A DNA stretch of 64,000 bases from Arenibacter sp. P308M17. Lineage in GTDB: Bacteria; Bacteroidota; Bacteroidia; Flavobacteriales; Flavobacteriaceae. Positions 27,672-35,975 of the stretch are shown here, piece by piece. Location of the stretch: the NCBI RefSeq assembly GCF_003426735.1, contig NZ_QVON01000001.1, positions 186,001 through 250,000 of the forward strand. The letters are read 5' to 3'. The position numbers and the translations under genes are program-made. A model generated the notes under the pieces. That model searched no databases, was not told the DNA's origin, and was given only the letters and a program-made list of their open reading frames with translations. Position 1 is the stretch's first letter. Each line of letters begins with the position of its first letter.

Positions 27672-27813
27672 TGTATTGCATCCATGGTGTTGATTTATAG
27701 CGACATTCCTATGGAGACTGTCAGTGAGCTTTTAGGTCATTCAAGTATTAGTATAACATAGGAATGCTTTAGGAAGGTTGTTTAGAAAAAAATAGGTAAA
27801 GTAATGGAACAGC
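27672..27813 (+). pseudogene. Remnant of a second tyrosine recombinase (C-terminus)
   Basis: Translation in the frame of GCA 27678 gives IASMVLIYSDIPMETVSELL, then GHSSISIT, stop, ECFRKVV, stop, KKIGKVMEQ. This aligns with the C-terminal 45 residues of the island integrase (TVLLYNDVPMEIVSELLGHS...YYGKIVQKRV). In-frame TAG codons at 27759 and 27783 and a Tyr-to-Cys change at the nucleophile show it is dead. Confidence 0.8.
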
Positions 27814-27824
27814 GATCTAAACGA

Positions 27825-28049
27825 TTACCAATCAAATAATTCAGATACTTTTATATCAAGGACTGTAGCAATTCGAGAGGCGTTGGCAATAGAGGTATTT
27901 ATTATTCCCCTCTCTATTCTACTAATTTGTGAGATTTCAACGCCTAATTCGTTGGCAAGGAATTCTTGAGTGAAACCTTTAGATTTTCTCAATCTTCTGA
28001 GGTTTTTCCCGAAGCTTAATAAAAATGCATTTTCGTCAATTAAATCCAC
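27825..28049 (-). CDS. XRE-family HTH regulator (controller-like)
   Basis: The 74-residue protein is almost entirely a lambda-repressor-like HTH: FGKNLRRLRKSKGFTQEFLANELGVEISQISRIERG, followed by helices ending in KVSELFDW. The size and lack of a sensor domain match C-type controllers of restriction or island operons. The start lies 33 bp from an 18-bp perfect palindrome (28083-28100), probably its own operator, from which the genes at 28131 onward diverge. It probably represses or times expression of the divergent genes and itself. Confidence 0.88.
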   Translation of the reverse strand: MDLIDENAFLLSFGKNLRRLRKSKGFTQEFLANELGVEISQISRIERGIINTSIANASRIATVLDIKVSELFDW

Positions 28050-28082
28050 ACAATAAAAATGGTGGAGAAAAAATGTTTTTAT

Positions 28083-28100
28083 ATAGGCATATATGCCTAT
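28083..28100. promoter_or_regulatory. 18-bp perfect palindrome, probable XRE operator
   Basis: ATAGGCATATATGCCTAT is a perfect 18-bp palindrome in the divergent spacer between the XRE gene (start 28049) and the secreted-protein gene (start 28131). Position and symmetry fit binding of a dimeric HTH repressor. Confidence 0.7.
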
Positions 28101-28130
28101 TTTTAATTAACCATAATTCAACTATACCAA

Positions 28131-28616
28131 ATGAAAAATTTTAGATTATCATTTATATTCCTGTTGCTATATCAGTTTGGAATTGCGCAATGTGATATTA
28201 AAACAACGGAAAAACCAGATGGAAATTTAATTAAATATTTTAATCCCAAGCCAGTTGTAAGGCAATCGGATTACGAAATTGGAGTATCCATTTATAAGAA
28301 CATTACAACGGATGTTGTAATGGTGAATACATCTATTCTTTTTAAAGGTAAAGCGCCACAAAAATTAACAGGTAAACTTGTCATTCAGACAGCAGGTCAA
28401 AAAGGAATTTCCTTGGAACCTTTAGTCTCTGAATTGATTAAAATGAATGGTAGAGATGTGGCTATTGGTCTTTATGAAATAGATAAATCATCGTTATTAG
28501 AACTGTTAAACTATGATTTGAAAAGTATTTTTGTTTATGTTGGTGAGAACCTAGTTGGTTCGACTATCACTGAGAATAAGGGAACATTGCGACTTAATTT
28601 AGGTTGTTTTAAATAA
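28131..28616 (+). CDS. Secreted protein of unknown function
   Basis: I do not recognise this 161-residue protein. It has a Sec signal peptide (NFRLSFIFLLLYQFGIAQ; the following Cys lacks a good lipobox) and a mature part rich in beta-strand-type sequence. Two Cys remain in the mature form, near the N-terminus and in GCFK at the C-terminus, and could form a disulfide. It is first of three same-strand genes (to 29365) divergent from the XRE regulator, and probably regulated through the palindrome 30 bp upstream. Confidence 0.65.
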   Translation: MKNFRLSFIFLLLYQFGIAQCDIKTTEKPDGNLIKYFNPKPVVRQSDYEIGVSIYKNITTDVVMVNTSILFKGKAPQKLTGKLVIQTAGQKGISLEPLVSELIKMNGRDVAIGLYEIDKSSLLELLNYDLKSIFVYVGENLVGSTITENKGTLRLNLGCFK

Positions 28617-28648
28617 AGTAAGATTCTGAAACTGAATTTTGTAATGTT

Positions 28649-28879
28649 ATGGAAAAAGATAATAGCAAGGAAGATAGCAAAAATGGGTCTAACAAAGGGT
28701 GTTCAATTTTTGGACTAATTGTATTCATCTGTTTATTATGGTTTATTGATGGGTTTCTTGGATCTAAATTTGACGTTGACTCGGGAGTCGAAAATGTACT
28801 TAGCAATATAATGTTATTGATAACTTTTGGAATTGTAGCAGCCATTGTGATTAGTATAATGAAAGATATAAATAAATAG
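28649..28879 (+). CDS. Small membrane protein
   Basis: 76 residues with a hydrophilic, Ser/Asn/Lys-rich head and two transmembrane helices (CSIFGLIVFICLLWFIDGF and NIMLLITFGIVAAIVISIM). No family recognised. It lies between the secreted protein and a soluble protein, with spacings of 32 and 9 bp, so the three are probably one transcript. A small two-helix membrane protein in a repressor-controlled island unit could be a toxic effector, but nothing in the sequence proves this. Confidence 0.6.
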   Translation: MEKDNSKEDSKNGSNKGCSIFGLIVFICLLWFIDGFLGSKFDVDSGVENVLSNIMLLITFGIVAAIVISIMKDINK

Positions 28880-28888
28880 AATGGAGTA

Positions 28889-29365
28889 ATGACTTCTCAA
28901 GTAAAGGAGAAATTGTATATCGATGGTAAAGAGTACGGGATGGCAACAGAACCATTAAAACCTTATTTGGAAAAATTGGATAATAAACCCAAATTTTCAA
29001 TTCTAAATACAGGATGTTGGAGGGGATATGTCGGAAAATGGGAATTGCTCAATAACCATCTATATATAATAGATTTTTTTAGTCAAATAGAAATAAGAAA
29101 TGAAATTGTAGAGGTTGGACTGGACTATTTATTTCCAGATAAAGAAAAGGTATTTGCGAATTGGTTTAGTGGCTCAATAAGCCTTCCTCATGGAAAAATC
29201 ACAAAGTATGTCCACGCAGGTTATGCAACAGAGTATGAAAAACTACTATTTTTAGAATTTAATAATGGGGTACTAATCAACTATAAAATAAAGGACGATC
29301 CAAATCCACCAATAGTTGCGAAACAAGGATTTTGGAACAAAATGATTTCAATATTCAGAACCTAA
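28889..29365 (+). CDS. Soluble protein of unknown function
   Basis: 158 residues without signal peptide or membrane helix. The run NTGCWRGYVGKWELLNNHLYIIDF resembles, by my recollection, a small uncharacterised protein family common in bacteria and often near contact-dependent or island genes; this could not be checked. The C-terminus is polar, then KMISIFRT. It starts 9 bp after the small membrane protein and is last in the unit controlled by the XRE regulator. Confidence 0.62.
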   Translation: MTSQVKEKLYIDGKEYGMATEPLKPYLEKLDNKPKFSILNTGCWRGYVGKWELLNNHLYIIDFFSQIEIRNEIVEVGLDYLFPDKEKVFANWFSGSISLPHGKITKYVHAGYATEYEKLLFLEFNNGVLINYKIKDDPNPPIVAKQGFWNKMISIFRT

Positions 29366-29517
29366 AAAAAATCTACATTTCAAAAATTTTTTTCTAAAAT
29401 TTTTTCTGACACTTCCTTCACGCAAGAGCAGACTAACCGAAAGCTCACCCCCCGCCCTTTTTGGATTTTACGGGATACCCCCGTGCTTTAATTGTTTAAT
29501 CTTAAATTAAAAAGACC

Positions 29518-29862
29518 ATGGTAAAAATAATTGGTTACAAGACCTATTCAAAAGAGGATGGAACTGAATTTTGTACATTAATTGTACACGGAGGACTGGA
29601 AACAGTCAAAAGTAAAGAAACTGGCAAAACCTATCTTACCGTTAGGAAAGCTCATGTGCCCTGTACCTTTGACAGCAACGTTTGCGAAAGTCTAATTGGT
29701 AACGAACTGGCAGGAAACATTAAGAAAGTTAAGGTTGACCCTTACGAGTACACCAATCCGGAAACAGGAGAAATCATGTCCTTGTCGCATAGGTATGAAT
29801 TTATTGGTCCAGATGAGGAAATCTTGGATAATCATATAGTGGAGGAGGAATTGGTTTCTTAG
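29518..29862 (+). CDS. Small island protein, possible ssDNA-associated factor
   Basis: 114 residues, acidic at the C-terminus, with a predicted all-beta body (KIIGYKTY, EFCTLIVHGG, KKVKVDPYEY). I do not recognise a named family. An acidic tail on a small beta-barrel is the layout of single-strand DNA-binding proteins, and the next gene is a RecA-like ATPase; the assignment is only a suggestion. A terminator at 29884-29913 follows, so it can be expressed separately from the ATPase. A GC-rich leader with the run CACCCCCCGCCC lies before it, unlike the surrounding AT-rich sequence. Confidence 0.62.
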   Translation: MVKIIGYKTYSKEDGTEFCTLIVHGGLETVKSKETGKTYLTVRKAHVPCTFDSNVCESLIGNELAGNIKKVKVDPYEYTNPETGEIMSLSHRYEFIGPDEEILDNHIVEEELVS

Positions 29863-29883
29863 AAAAATAACCTACATAATTAT

Positions 29884-29913
29884 AAAGGGCTTCAGAAATG
29901 GAGCTCTTTTTTT
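29884..29913 (+). terminator. Rho-independent terminator
   Basis: AAAGGGCTTC (29884-29893) pairs with GGAGCTCTTT (29900-29909), ten pairs with two G-U, a six-base loop and a T-run, 21 bp after the preceding stop codon. Confidence 0.75.
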
Positions 29914-30031
29914 ATGTTTTTTTTTCAGTTGGGAGCTTCTTAATTAAGTTTATGATAACCTCAAAAATTTAATTATGATCTAATTAAAAATATTATCGAA
30001 TACATATATCACCTAAACAAAAATAGAAATC

Positions 30032-30922
30032 ATGAAATTACAAACTGCACAACGGCACCAGGTAAAACTGAGGCTTGGATTGAGTGGAGCAAGTGGATTT
30101 GGCAAAAGCTATTCCGCTTTATTATTGGCTCATGGAATAACCAATGATTGGTCCAAGATTGCCATAATAGATACAGAAAATAACAGTGCCAGCCTTTATT
30201 CCCATTTGGGCAATTTTAGTGTTTTATCACTCGATGAACCCTATAGTCCAGAAAGATACATAGAAGCCATTAAAACTTGTGAGAATGCGTCTATGGAGGT
30301 CATTATTATCGATAGCATAACCCATGAATGGCAGGGTAAGGGAGGATGTCTCCAAATCCATGAGCAATTGGGAGGCAGGTTTCAGGATTGGAGTAAAGTA
30401 TCTCCACGGCACCAGGCTTTTATAGATGCCATTTTGCAATCCAGATGTCACATGGTAACCACGGTCAGGAGCAAGATTGACTATTCCCTGGATAGTGACC
30501 AAAATGGAAAGACCAAGGTTGTCAAACATGGTACAAAAGAGATTACGCGTGAGGGCTATGAGTATGAGCTTACTGTGAATTTTGAACTTATCAATGACAA
30601 GCATCTTTGTAAGGCATCAAAAGATCGCACAGGACTTTTTATGGATAAACCAGAATTTATAATAAACCAAGCCACAGGTAAAAAACTGATTCATTGGTGC
30701 AATGAAGGATTATCTGTAGAACAAGCCAAAACAGAAATAGCCAAATGTACTACAATTGAGGGTTTGCGCCATTTATATCAAAAATATCAAGGACTTAAAA
30801 AGGAAGTTTATCCAATGATTTTAAATCGCAAATCCGTTTTGGAAACCGTTACAGGTCAAATTGTGTCATCAGAAACCATTATTAACCCTCTAAAAACAAA
30901 AGAACATGGAACTAATAACTAA
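30032..30922 (+). CDS. RecA-like ATPase (AAA_24 / phage nucleotide-binding type)
   Basis: The 296-residue protein has Walker A GASGFGKS at residues 19-26 and Walker B VIIIDS near 89-94 within a RecA-like fold (KIAIIDTENNSASLY between them). A conserved KASKDRTGLF lies downstream. Such single-domain ATPases occur in phages and islands as recombination (Sak4-like) or replication accessory proteins. It overlaps the DUF3871 gene by 17 bp, so the two are translated together and probably work together. The C-terminal 70 residues are helical and could bind a partner. Confidence 0.8.
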   Translation: MKLQTAQRHQVKLRLGLSGASGFGKSYSALLLAHGITNDWSKIAIIDTENNSASLYSHLGNFSVLSLDEPYSPERYIEAIKTCENASMEVIIIDSITHEWQGKGGCLQIHEQLGGRFQDWSKVSPRHQAFIDAILQSRCHMVTTVRSKIDYSLDSDQNGKTKVVKHGTKEITREGYEYELTVNFELINDKHLCKASKDRTGLFMDKPEFIINQATGKKLIHWCNEGLSVEQAKTEIAKCTTIEGLRHLYQKYQGLKKEVYPMILNRKSVLETVTGQIVSSETIINPLKTKEHGTNN

Positions 30923-31886
30923 TCCTCGTCCACAATCGATGATTCAGGACACAATGGAAATTAAAAACAATCATTCCAGTAGTTTTATAGAAGCCAATAC
31001 ACAGAAGGTGTCATTGGAACATCTACAGAAAGATTGTATTATACCAGTTTGGTCAAAGGATAATGAAACAACCATTAGCCACGGACAGTTTATTGGCAAT
31101 ACCATGGAGATAGTTCAAAATCTATTTCCTGAATTGCAGGTCAATTCACCTGACATTAGGGTAAGCCATGTGGTCAAGGGAAGGATACCATCTGCCATAG
31201 GCAAGCCAGTTAAGGAGCTAAAGGAACATGAGAAGACCATTTATTATGAAAGATGTGGTTTTCTAATTGACCTACCCAACATAGTAGAGGTAATCAATGG
31301 AAACGAACTGAGTCTTAGTGTAGGTGGGGTCCGTGCCTATAATCAAGAAAACTTGTACAGCAGAAAATCCTTGGAGAAATTCAAGGTTTTTATTGGCTTT
31401 AAAAATAAGGTTTGTACAAATCTGTGCATTTCAACAGATGGATTTTCCAATGAAATACGCATTGGGTCAATAGATGAACTGGGCAAACAGATGGAGAATT
31501 TATTTCAATCCTATAATCGGGAAAGACATTTGGAACTGATGCAGAGAATGTCCAGATATAGATTTACGGAGAAGCAATTTGCCCATTTTTTGGGGAGACT
31601 TAGGATGTACCATCACATGACCAAGTCGGAACAGCTTCAGGTATTCCCTATCCATCTAAACGATAGTCAGGTAAGTGTGTTGGTCAAGAATTATTATAAC
31701 TGCCCAAACTTTGGAAGAAATAAGGATGGTTCCATAGACTTCTGGAAATTGTTCAATTTGCTAACCGAAGCCAACAAGTCATCTTATATCGATACGAACT
31801 TGGAACGCAATGTAAATGCATACGAGTTGATCAACAACCTAGGAAATTCCATGGAAAACGGAATTTTAAATTGGTACACTCAATAA
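30906..31886 (+). CDS. DUF3871 family protein
   Basis: The 326-residue protein matches the DUF3871 family known from Bacteroidota mobile elements: HGQFIGNTMEIVQNLFP and DIRVSHVVKGRIPSAIGKP near the N-terminus and FAHFLGRLRMYHHM near residue 220. The function of the family is unknown. It overlaps the RecA-like ATPase by 17 bp; the first ATG (30906) lies inside that gene. The association of the two suggests an island replication or recombination module. No catalytic motif was recognised. Confidence 0.8.
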   Translation: MELITNPRPQSMIQDTMEIKNNHSSSFIEANTQKVSLEHLQKDCIIPVWSKDNETTISHGQFIGNTMEIVQNLFPELQVNSPDIRVSHVVKGRIPSAIGKPVKELKEHEKTIYYERCGFLIDLPNIVEVINGNELSLSVGGVRAYNQENLYSRKSLEKFKVFIGFKNKVCTNLCISTDGFSNEIRIGSIDELGKQMENLFQSYNRERHLELMQRMSRYRFTEKQFAHFLGRLRMYHHMTKSEQLQVFPIHLNDSQVSVLVKNYYNCPNFGRNKDGSIDFWKLFNLLTEANKSSYIDTNLERNVNAYELINNLGNSMENGILNWYTQ

Positions 31887-31953
31887 TAAATATAGCTATT
31901 AGGCGCTTGACTGCAAATAAACCAGCTAGTGGAATAACTTATAAATTGGCAAT

Positions 31954-32202
31954 ATGGATGAGGAGAAATTAGCGGAATTACTTAAATATAGCTCGCCTAA
32001 AGAACTATACATAATAACCTGGAACAACTTGTTAAAAATACTTTTTTGTCCGTTTAAGGTTCGGGTACTACAGGGAGTAGGCAATTTAAAAAAAGGCAGT
32101 ATTGTCTGGGTAGAAGAAGTCAAAGTTACTAGGGATTTGGTAACGGTGTACATAATTAAGGGAGAAGCCTATTACTATAATAGATTCGACATAATCTTAT
32201 AA
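31954..32202 (+). CDS. Small protein, possibly translated
   Basis: 82 residues with a C-terminal beta-rich stretch (IVWVEEVKVTRDLVTVYIIKG) that reads like a short SH3-like fold. No family recognised. It stands alone 67 bp behind DUF3871 on the same strand. Frame quality is like that of neighbouring genes and the start MDEEKLAELL is plausible, but the evidence for expression is weak. Confidence 0.45.
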   Translation: MDEEKLAELLKYSSPKELYIITWNNLLKILFCPFKVRVLQGVGNLKKGSIVWVEEVKVTRDLVTVYIIKGEAYYYNRFDIIL

Positions 32203-32622
32203 AAAAAAGGAGTCATGCTGTATTTTGGATAACCAAGCTTTTGAGACGGTTCCTCCTTTAACAAAGAACCACTGAAAATGATTTGAGCTCAAAATGGGTG
32301 ATGAAAACTAGAAATAGTATAGTTGCCCATTTACAACAAAAAATTGATATAAAAAAATATATATTGTTAAAAATTAGGAAAATTCAATAATTTTACGTAT
32401 ATTCGTAGCTGTTTTTGGATTTTAGATGAAGGAGATTGATGAAAGTGATTAAGCAAAAAAACAAAAAAATAAAGTTATTTGGGCGCTCGCCATATTCTTC
32501 ATTTAAAATAACTATTCCAAAATTTTATTAAAACTGTCGGCTTAAATAGTTGCCGAAACTTTAATCAGACTACTCGGACTATCCTGACTGGGATATTTCG
32601 TTAGTTATAATATTAATATAGA
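32203..32622. other. 420-bp AT-rich non-coding region before RepA-like gene
   Basis: No gene seen. The stretch is strongly AT-rich in its middle (32340-32400) and contains ACTGTCGGC (32535-32543) and, 7 bases later, GTTGCCGA. It lies directly before a RepA-like ATPase gene, where an origin could be expected, but I see no clear iteron array. Confidence 0.4.
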
Positions 32623-33708
32623 ATGGAAGAAACTAATCATGTTTCAAATGAAGAAGGTAGAATAGTTGTTGTCAAGGCTATTGACCTTATTAACAAGGTA
32701 AAAGAAGAACCAGAACCAAGTTTTTTGTGGAAAGGAATACCAGAGGGCTCAACAGGATTGATAACTGGTGTGGGAAAGACAGGTAAAACTACATTTGCCG
32801 AAAACCTGGCAATTAGCCTAAGTGTTGGTAAAAAGGAATTTTTTGGATTTCCAATGGATGGAGTTCCTAGAAAATCACTGTTCATTAACTTAGAGGAAAG
32901 TTATAGAGTTAAAAGCCGAAGAAATATAAGACAGATTGCAAGTTTAACCCCTGCAGAGTTGGATCTTTTCGCTAGTAATTATTTAAGTACTCCTTTGGAT
33001 TTTCCTCAATATTTGAATACCGAGAATGACTGGGAACTAATGCGAAATTATATAATTGCGTCTGAGGCGGAAGTTGTGTTTATTGATAGTTTAGGTCATA
33101 TGTGCATTGGGGAAATTGAAAAGAGTCTTATAGCACAAAATTTTACTAAGACATTTAAAGAGTATTTAGGGAATCTTAATAAAACATTGATTATAGTGCA
33201 TCATATGACAAAAGGCAGTGATAAGCCAATTGACCAAGATTCAATCGCTGGTAGCCGATTTATTGCCCAAGAATTTGACTATGCATATGGCTTAGCACAT
33301 GTGCCAAGAGCGACGGGTGGAAGTTATGCATGTTTATTATACAATAAATATATTGAAAAGGATGATACCACCTCTTATTTATATAAAATGTCCAATGATG
33401 GATGGGTAGAGTATTTATCGACGGAAAATAAGTATAATTTGTATAAAGACAGTCGTATTGACGGTAGGGCAAATTCTACCAATAATGATCTTATATATAA
33501 ATATGTTAAGAGTAAGGCTAGTCAGGGTAGTCAGACTATAACGTCTCAGGAGTTCATGGAAAATTTCGTTTCTAATAATACAATGTCGAAGGATACCCTG
33601 TATAAAAAAATTGGACATCAAATTCAAGATGGTTTAATTGAAAGGAAAGAGGGTAATGAGGGAGTTTATAAAATTAACTTGGGGACTGGAAATGGAGAAA
33701 GAAAATAG
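32623..33708 (+). CDS. RepA-like RecA-fold ATPase (AAA_25 type)
   Basis: The 361-residue protein has Walker A GVGKTGKT at residues 49-56, Walker B VVFIDSLGHM near 150, and a RecA-core IIVHHMTKGSD near 190, as in RepA/RSF1010-type helicases and AAA_25 proteins of integrated elements. The C-terminal 80 residues (SQTITSQEFMENFVSNN to the end) look like a winged-helix DNA-binding domain. It probably unwinds or loads at the element origin. It overlaps the following GIY-YIG gene by 17 bp. Confidence 0.8.
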   Translation: MEETNHVSNEEGRIVVVKAIDLINKVKEEPEPSFLWKGIPEGSTGLITGVGKTGKTTFAENLAISLSVGKKEFFGFPMDGVPRKSLFINLEESYRVKSRRNIRQIASLTPAELDLFASNYLSTPLDFPQYLNTENDWELMRNYIIASEAEVVFIDSLGHMCIGEIEKSLIAQNFTKTFKEYLGNLNKTLIIVHHMTKGSDKPIDQDSIAGSRFIAQEFDYAYGLAHVPRATGGSYACLLYNKYIEKDDTTSYLYKMSNDGWVEYLSTENKYNLYKDSRIDGRANSTNNDLIYKYVKSKASQGSQTITSQEFMENFVSNNTMSKDTLYKKIGHQIQDGLIERKEGNEGVYKINLGTGNGERK

Positions 33709-34354
33709 TAATTATATAATATATAAGGCGGTCAATTTCCAATCTGGTGGTGTGTACATTGGTGCGACGGGTAAAAGTTTGGAAGAGCGTATGCAGGACC
33801 ATATACAAAAATCCAATAAAGGATTAGGAGGTTATTTTCAGGAAGCTATCGGGACTTATGGTCCGGAGGCTTTTACTTGGGAGCAAATAGATACTGCCAA
33901 TGATGTCAATGAGATGGCTAGCAAGGAGAAAAAATACATTTTGAAATATAAAAGTAACAAAGATGGCTATAATTCCGATTGTGGAGGTGGAGTTCAAAAG
34001 AATGTTTACCAATATAGTGTGGATGAAGGAAGATTGGTTGGGACTTATGATTCATTAGAACATGCTGCTAAGGCGGTTAATTCATCTAGGAAATCTATAA
34101 GCAATGCATGCCTTGGCTATAATAAATCCTGTAGAGGGTTCTATTGGAGTTATGATTGTTCAGAGCCATTTATACCAGAAATGGATAAAAGGAAGAAGGA
34201 AGTTTACCAAATATCCCTTCAGAATCAATTTGTAGCTAAATATGTATCTGTTTCAGAAGCATCAAAGCAAACAGGAATATCCAAAACCTGTATCTCTAGA
34301 TGTTGTAGAGGTGAAAGGGATCGCAGTGGAGGATATATATGGAAATACATTTAG
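33692..34354 (+). CDS. GIY-YIG nuclease with two NUMOD1 repeats
   Basis: The start at ATG 33692 (MEKENSNYIIYKAVN) gives 220 residues and overlaps the ATPase gene by 17 bp; a longer in-frame start would lie deep in that gene. GIY-YIG domain: YIIYKAVN...GVYIGATGKSLEERMQDH, with Glu near residue 75 as possible catalytic residue. Two C-terminal NUMOD1 DNA-binding repeats follow (VYQYSVDEGRLVGTYDSLEHA and VYQISLQNQFVAKYVSVSEA in parts), each with the SRKSISNACLG/SKTCISRCCRG helix. This is the architecture of free-standing homing endonucleases. No intron or intein surrounds it. It could cleave competing elements or the island's target. Confidence 0.85.
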   Translation: MEKENSNYIIYKAVNFQSGGVYIGATGKSLEERMQDHIQKSNKGLGGYFQEAIGTYGPEAFTWEQIDTANDVNEMASKEKKYILKYKSNKDGYNSDCGGGVQKNVYQYSVDEGRLVGTYDSLEHAAKAVNSSRKSISNACLGYNKSCRGFYWSYDCSEPFIPEMDKRKKEVYQISLQNQFVAKYVSVSEASKQTGISKTCISRCCRGERDRSGGYIWKYI

Positions 34355-34358
34355 AAAG

Positions 34359-34386
34359 AAAGGGCAGCAGATATGTTGCCCTTTTT
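34359..34386 (+). terminator. Rho-independent terminator
   Basis: AAAGGGCAGCA (34359-34369) pairs with TGTTGCCCTTT (34374-34384), eleven pairs, GATA loop, T-run. It begins 4 bp after the GIY-YIG stop and separates the replication block from the restriction operon. Confidence 0.88.
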
Positions 34387-34520
34387 ATTTATATATTTAA
34401 AGTTTCATGGCAAGCAATTTTGAAAATTAGTGCAATCATGGAAATATAAACGGAAATAAAATAATAAAGGTCGTTTAATAGCTGCTTTTTTTATTTTTAG
34501 AGACAAATTCAAAATGACCG

Positions 34521-35975
34521 ATGTTCGAACAAACTTTTAAAAATATTGACGACCTTTTATACAAAGATGCAGGTGCAGATAGTGAATTGGACTATATAGG
34601 ACAGACCTCGTGGGTTATGTTCCTTAAATACCTGGACGAACTGGAGCAAGACAAAGCAGATGAAGCAGAGCTAAAAGACGAATACTACCAATACATATTA
34701 GACCCAGAATACCGTTGGCCAATTTGGGCGATGCCTAAAGGGGCAGATGGCAAATTGGACCATCACATTGCAATGACAGGACCGGATCTTATCCAATTTG
34801 TGGACCAGAAGCTATTTCCATATTTGGCTGGATTTAAACTTACGGCAGACAACCCCCAGACCATAGAATATAAAATAGGTGAGATTTTTTCAGAGTTAAA
34901 AAATAAAATTCAAAGTGGATACATTTTAAGGGATATTTTAGATTATGCCGACGAGCTTCCCTTTAGGTCATCAACAGATAAGCATGAGCTGAGCGAGTTG
35001 TACGAAACCAAGATTAAGAATATGGGTAATGCTGGTCGTAATGGGGGGCAATATTACACTCCCAGGCCACTCATTAGGGCCATGATAAATGTAGTGGACC
35101 CAAAGATAGGCGAGAAGGTTTACGATGGAGCGGCAGGCTCCTGTGGCTTCCTATGTGAGGCTTATGAGTATATGTATGACCGCATGGAAAAAACCACGGA
35201 TAATCTCCAGACCCTTCAGGAAAGAACATTTTATGGAAAGGAGAAAAAGAACCTGGCTTATGTGATTGGAATTATGAATATGATTTTGCACGGGATAGAA
35301 GCCCCTAACATTATCCATACCAATACCTTGGGGGAAAACATAAGGGACATCCAAGAGAAAAACCGTTACCATGTCATTCTGGCCAATCCACCCTTTGGCG
35401 GAAAGGAACGTAAAGAGGTACAACAGAACTTTGATATTAAAACAGGGGAAACCGCTTTTCTGTTTTTACAACACTTTATAAAAACCTTAAAAACTGGAGG
35501 TCGTGCTGCTATAGTCATAAAGAATACTTTTTTAAGTAATACCGATAATGCCTCTGTTGCCTTACGCCAATATTTATTGGAGAGTTGTAATCTACATACA
35601 GTATTAGATATGCCCGGGGGAACCTTTTTAGGTGCTGGAGTAAAAACTGTGGTGTTATTTTTCGAGAAAGGTGAAACAACTAAAAATATCTGGTATTATC
35701 AACTGGACCCAGGGCGAAACATGGGTAAGACCAATCCTTTAAATGATAAGGATTTAGCGGAGTTTATAAAATTACAAGAAACCAAACCTGAAACGGAGCA
35801 ATCGTGGAATGTAAAAGTGGCAACAATAGATGAAAAAACCTATGACCTGATTGTTAAAAACCCAAATATTCCAAAGGAAGCAGCATTACGAAGCCCAAAG
35901 GACTTATTAGCGGAAATGGAATCATTAGATGATGAAACTAATGCAATTTTACAATCGATTAAAGAGTTAATTTAA
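34521..35975 (+). CDS. hsdM: Type I restriction-modification methyltransferase subunit HsdM
   Basis: The 484-residue adenine N6-methyltransferase has an N-terminal HsdM helical domain (residues 1-135), motif I in GEKVYDGAAGSCGFL and catalytic NPPF in ILANPPFGGKE near residue 288; GGQYYTPRPLI is the usual HsdM lead-in. The start ATG at 34521 opens directly into FEQTFKNIDDLLYKDAG, as in homologues. The stop touches the hsdS start (ATG at 35976). It methylates the host's recognition sites together with HsdS. It is the first gene of a four-gene operon. Confidence 0.95.
   Translation: MFEQTFKNIDDLLYKDAGADSELDYIGQTSWVMFLKYLDELEQDKADEAELKDEYYQYILDPEYRWPIWAMPKGADGKLDHHIAMTGPDLIQFVDQKLFPYLAGFKLTADNPQTIEYKIGEIFSELKNKIQSGYILRDILDYADELPFRSSTDKHELSELYETKIKNMGNAGRNGGQYYTPRPLIRAMINVVDPKIGEKVYDGAAGSCGFLCEAYEYMYDRMEKTTDNLQTLQERTFYGKEKKNLAYVIGIMNMILHGIEAPNIIHTNTLGENIRDIQEKNRYHVILANPPFGGKERKEVQQNFDIKTGETAFLFLQHFIKTLKTGGRAAIVIKNTFLSNTDNASVALRQYLLESCNLHTVLDMPGGTFLGAGVKTVVLFFEKGETTKNIWYYQLDPGRNMGKTNPLNDKDLAEFIKLQETKPETEQSWNVKVATIDEKTYDLIVKNPNIPKEAALRSPKDLLAEMESLDDETNAILQSIKELI

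Noticed and set aside
32203-32622. Iteron-type replication origin before the RepA-like gene
   Set aside because: AT-rich but I could not find a consistent iteron; recorded only as a non-coding region.
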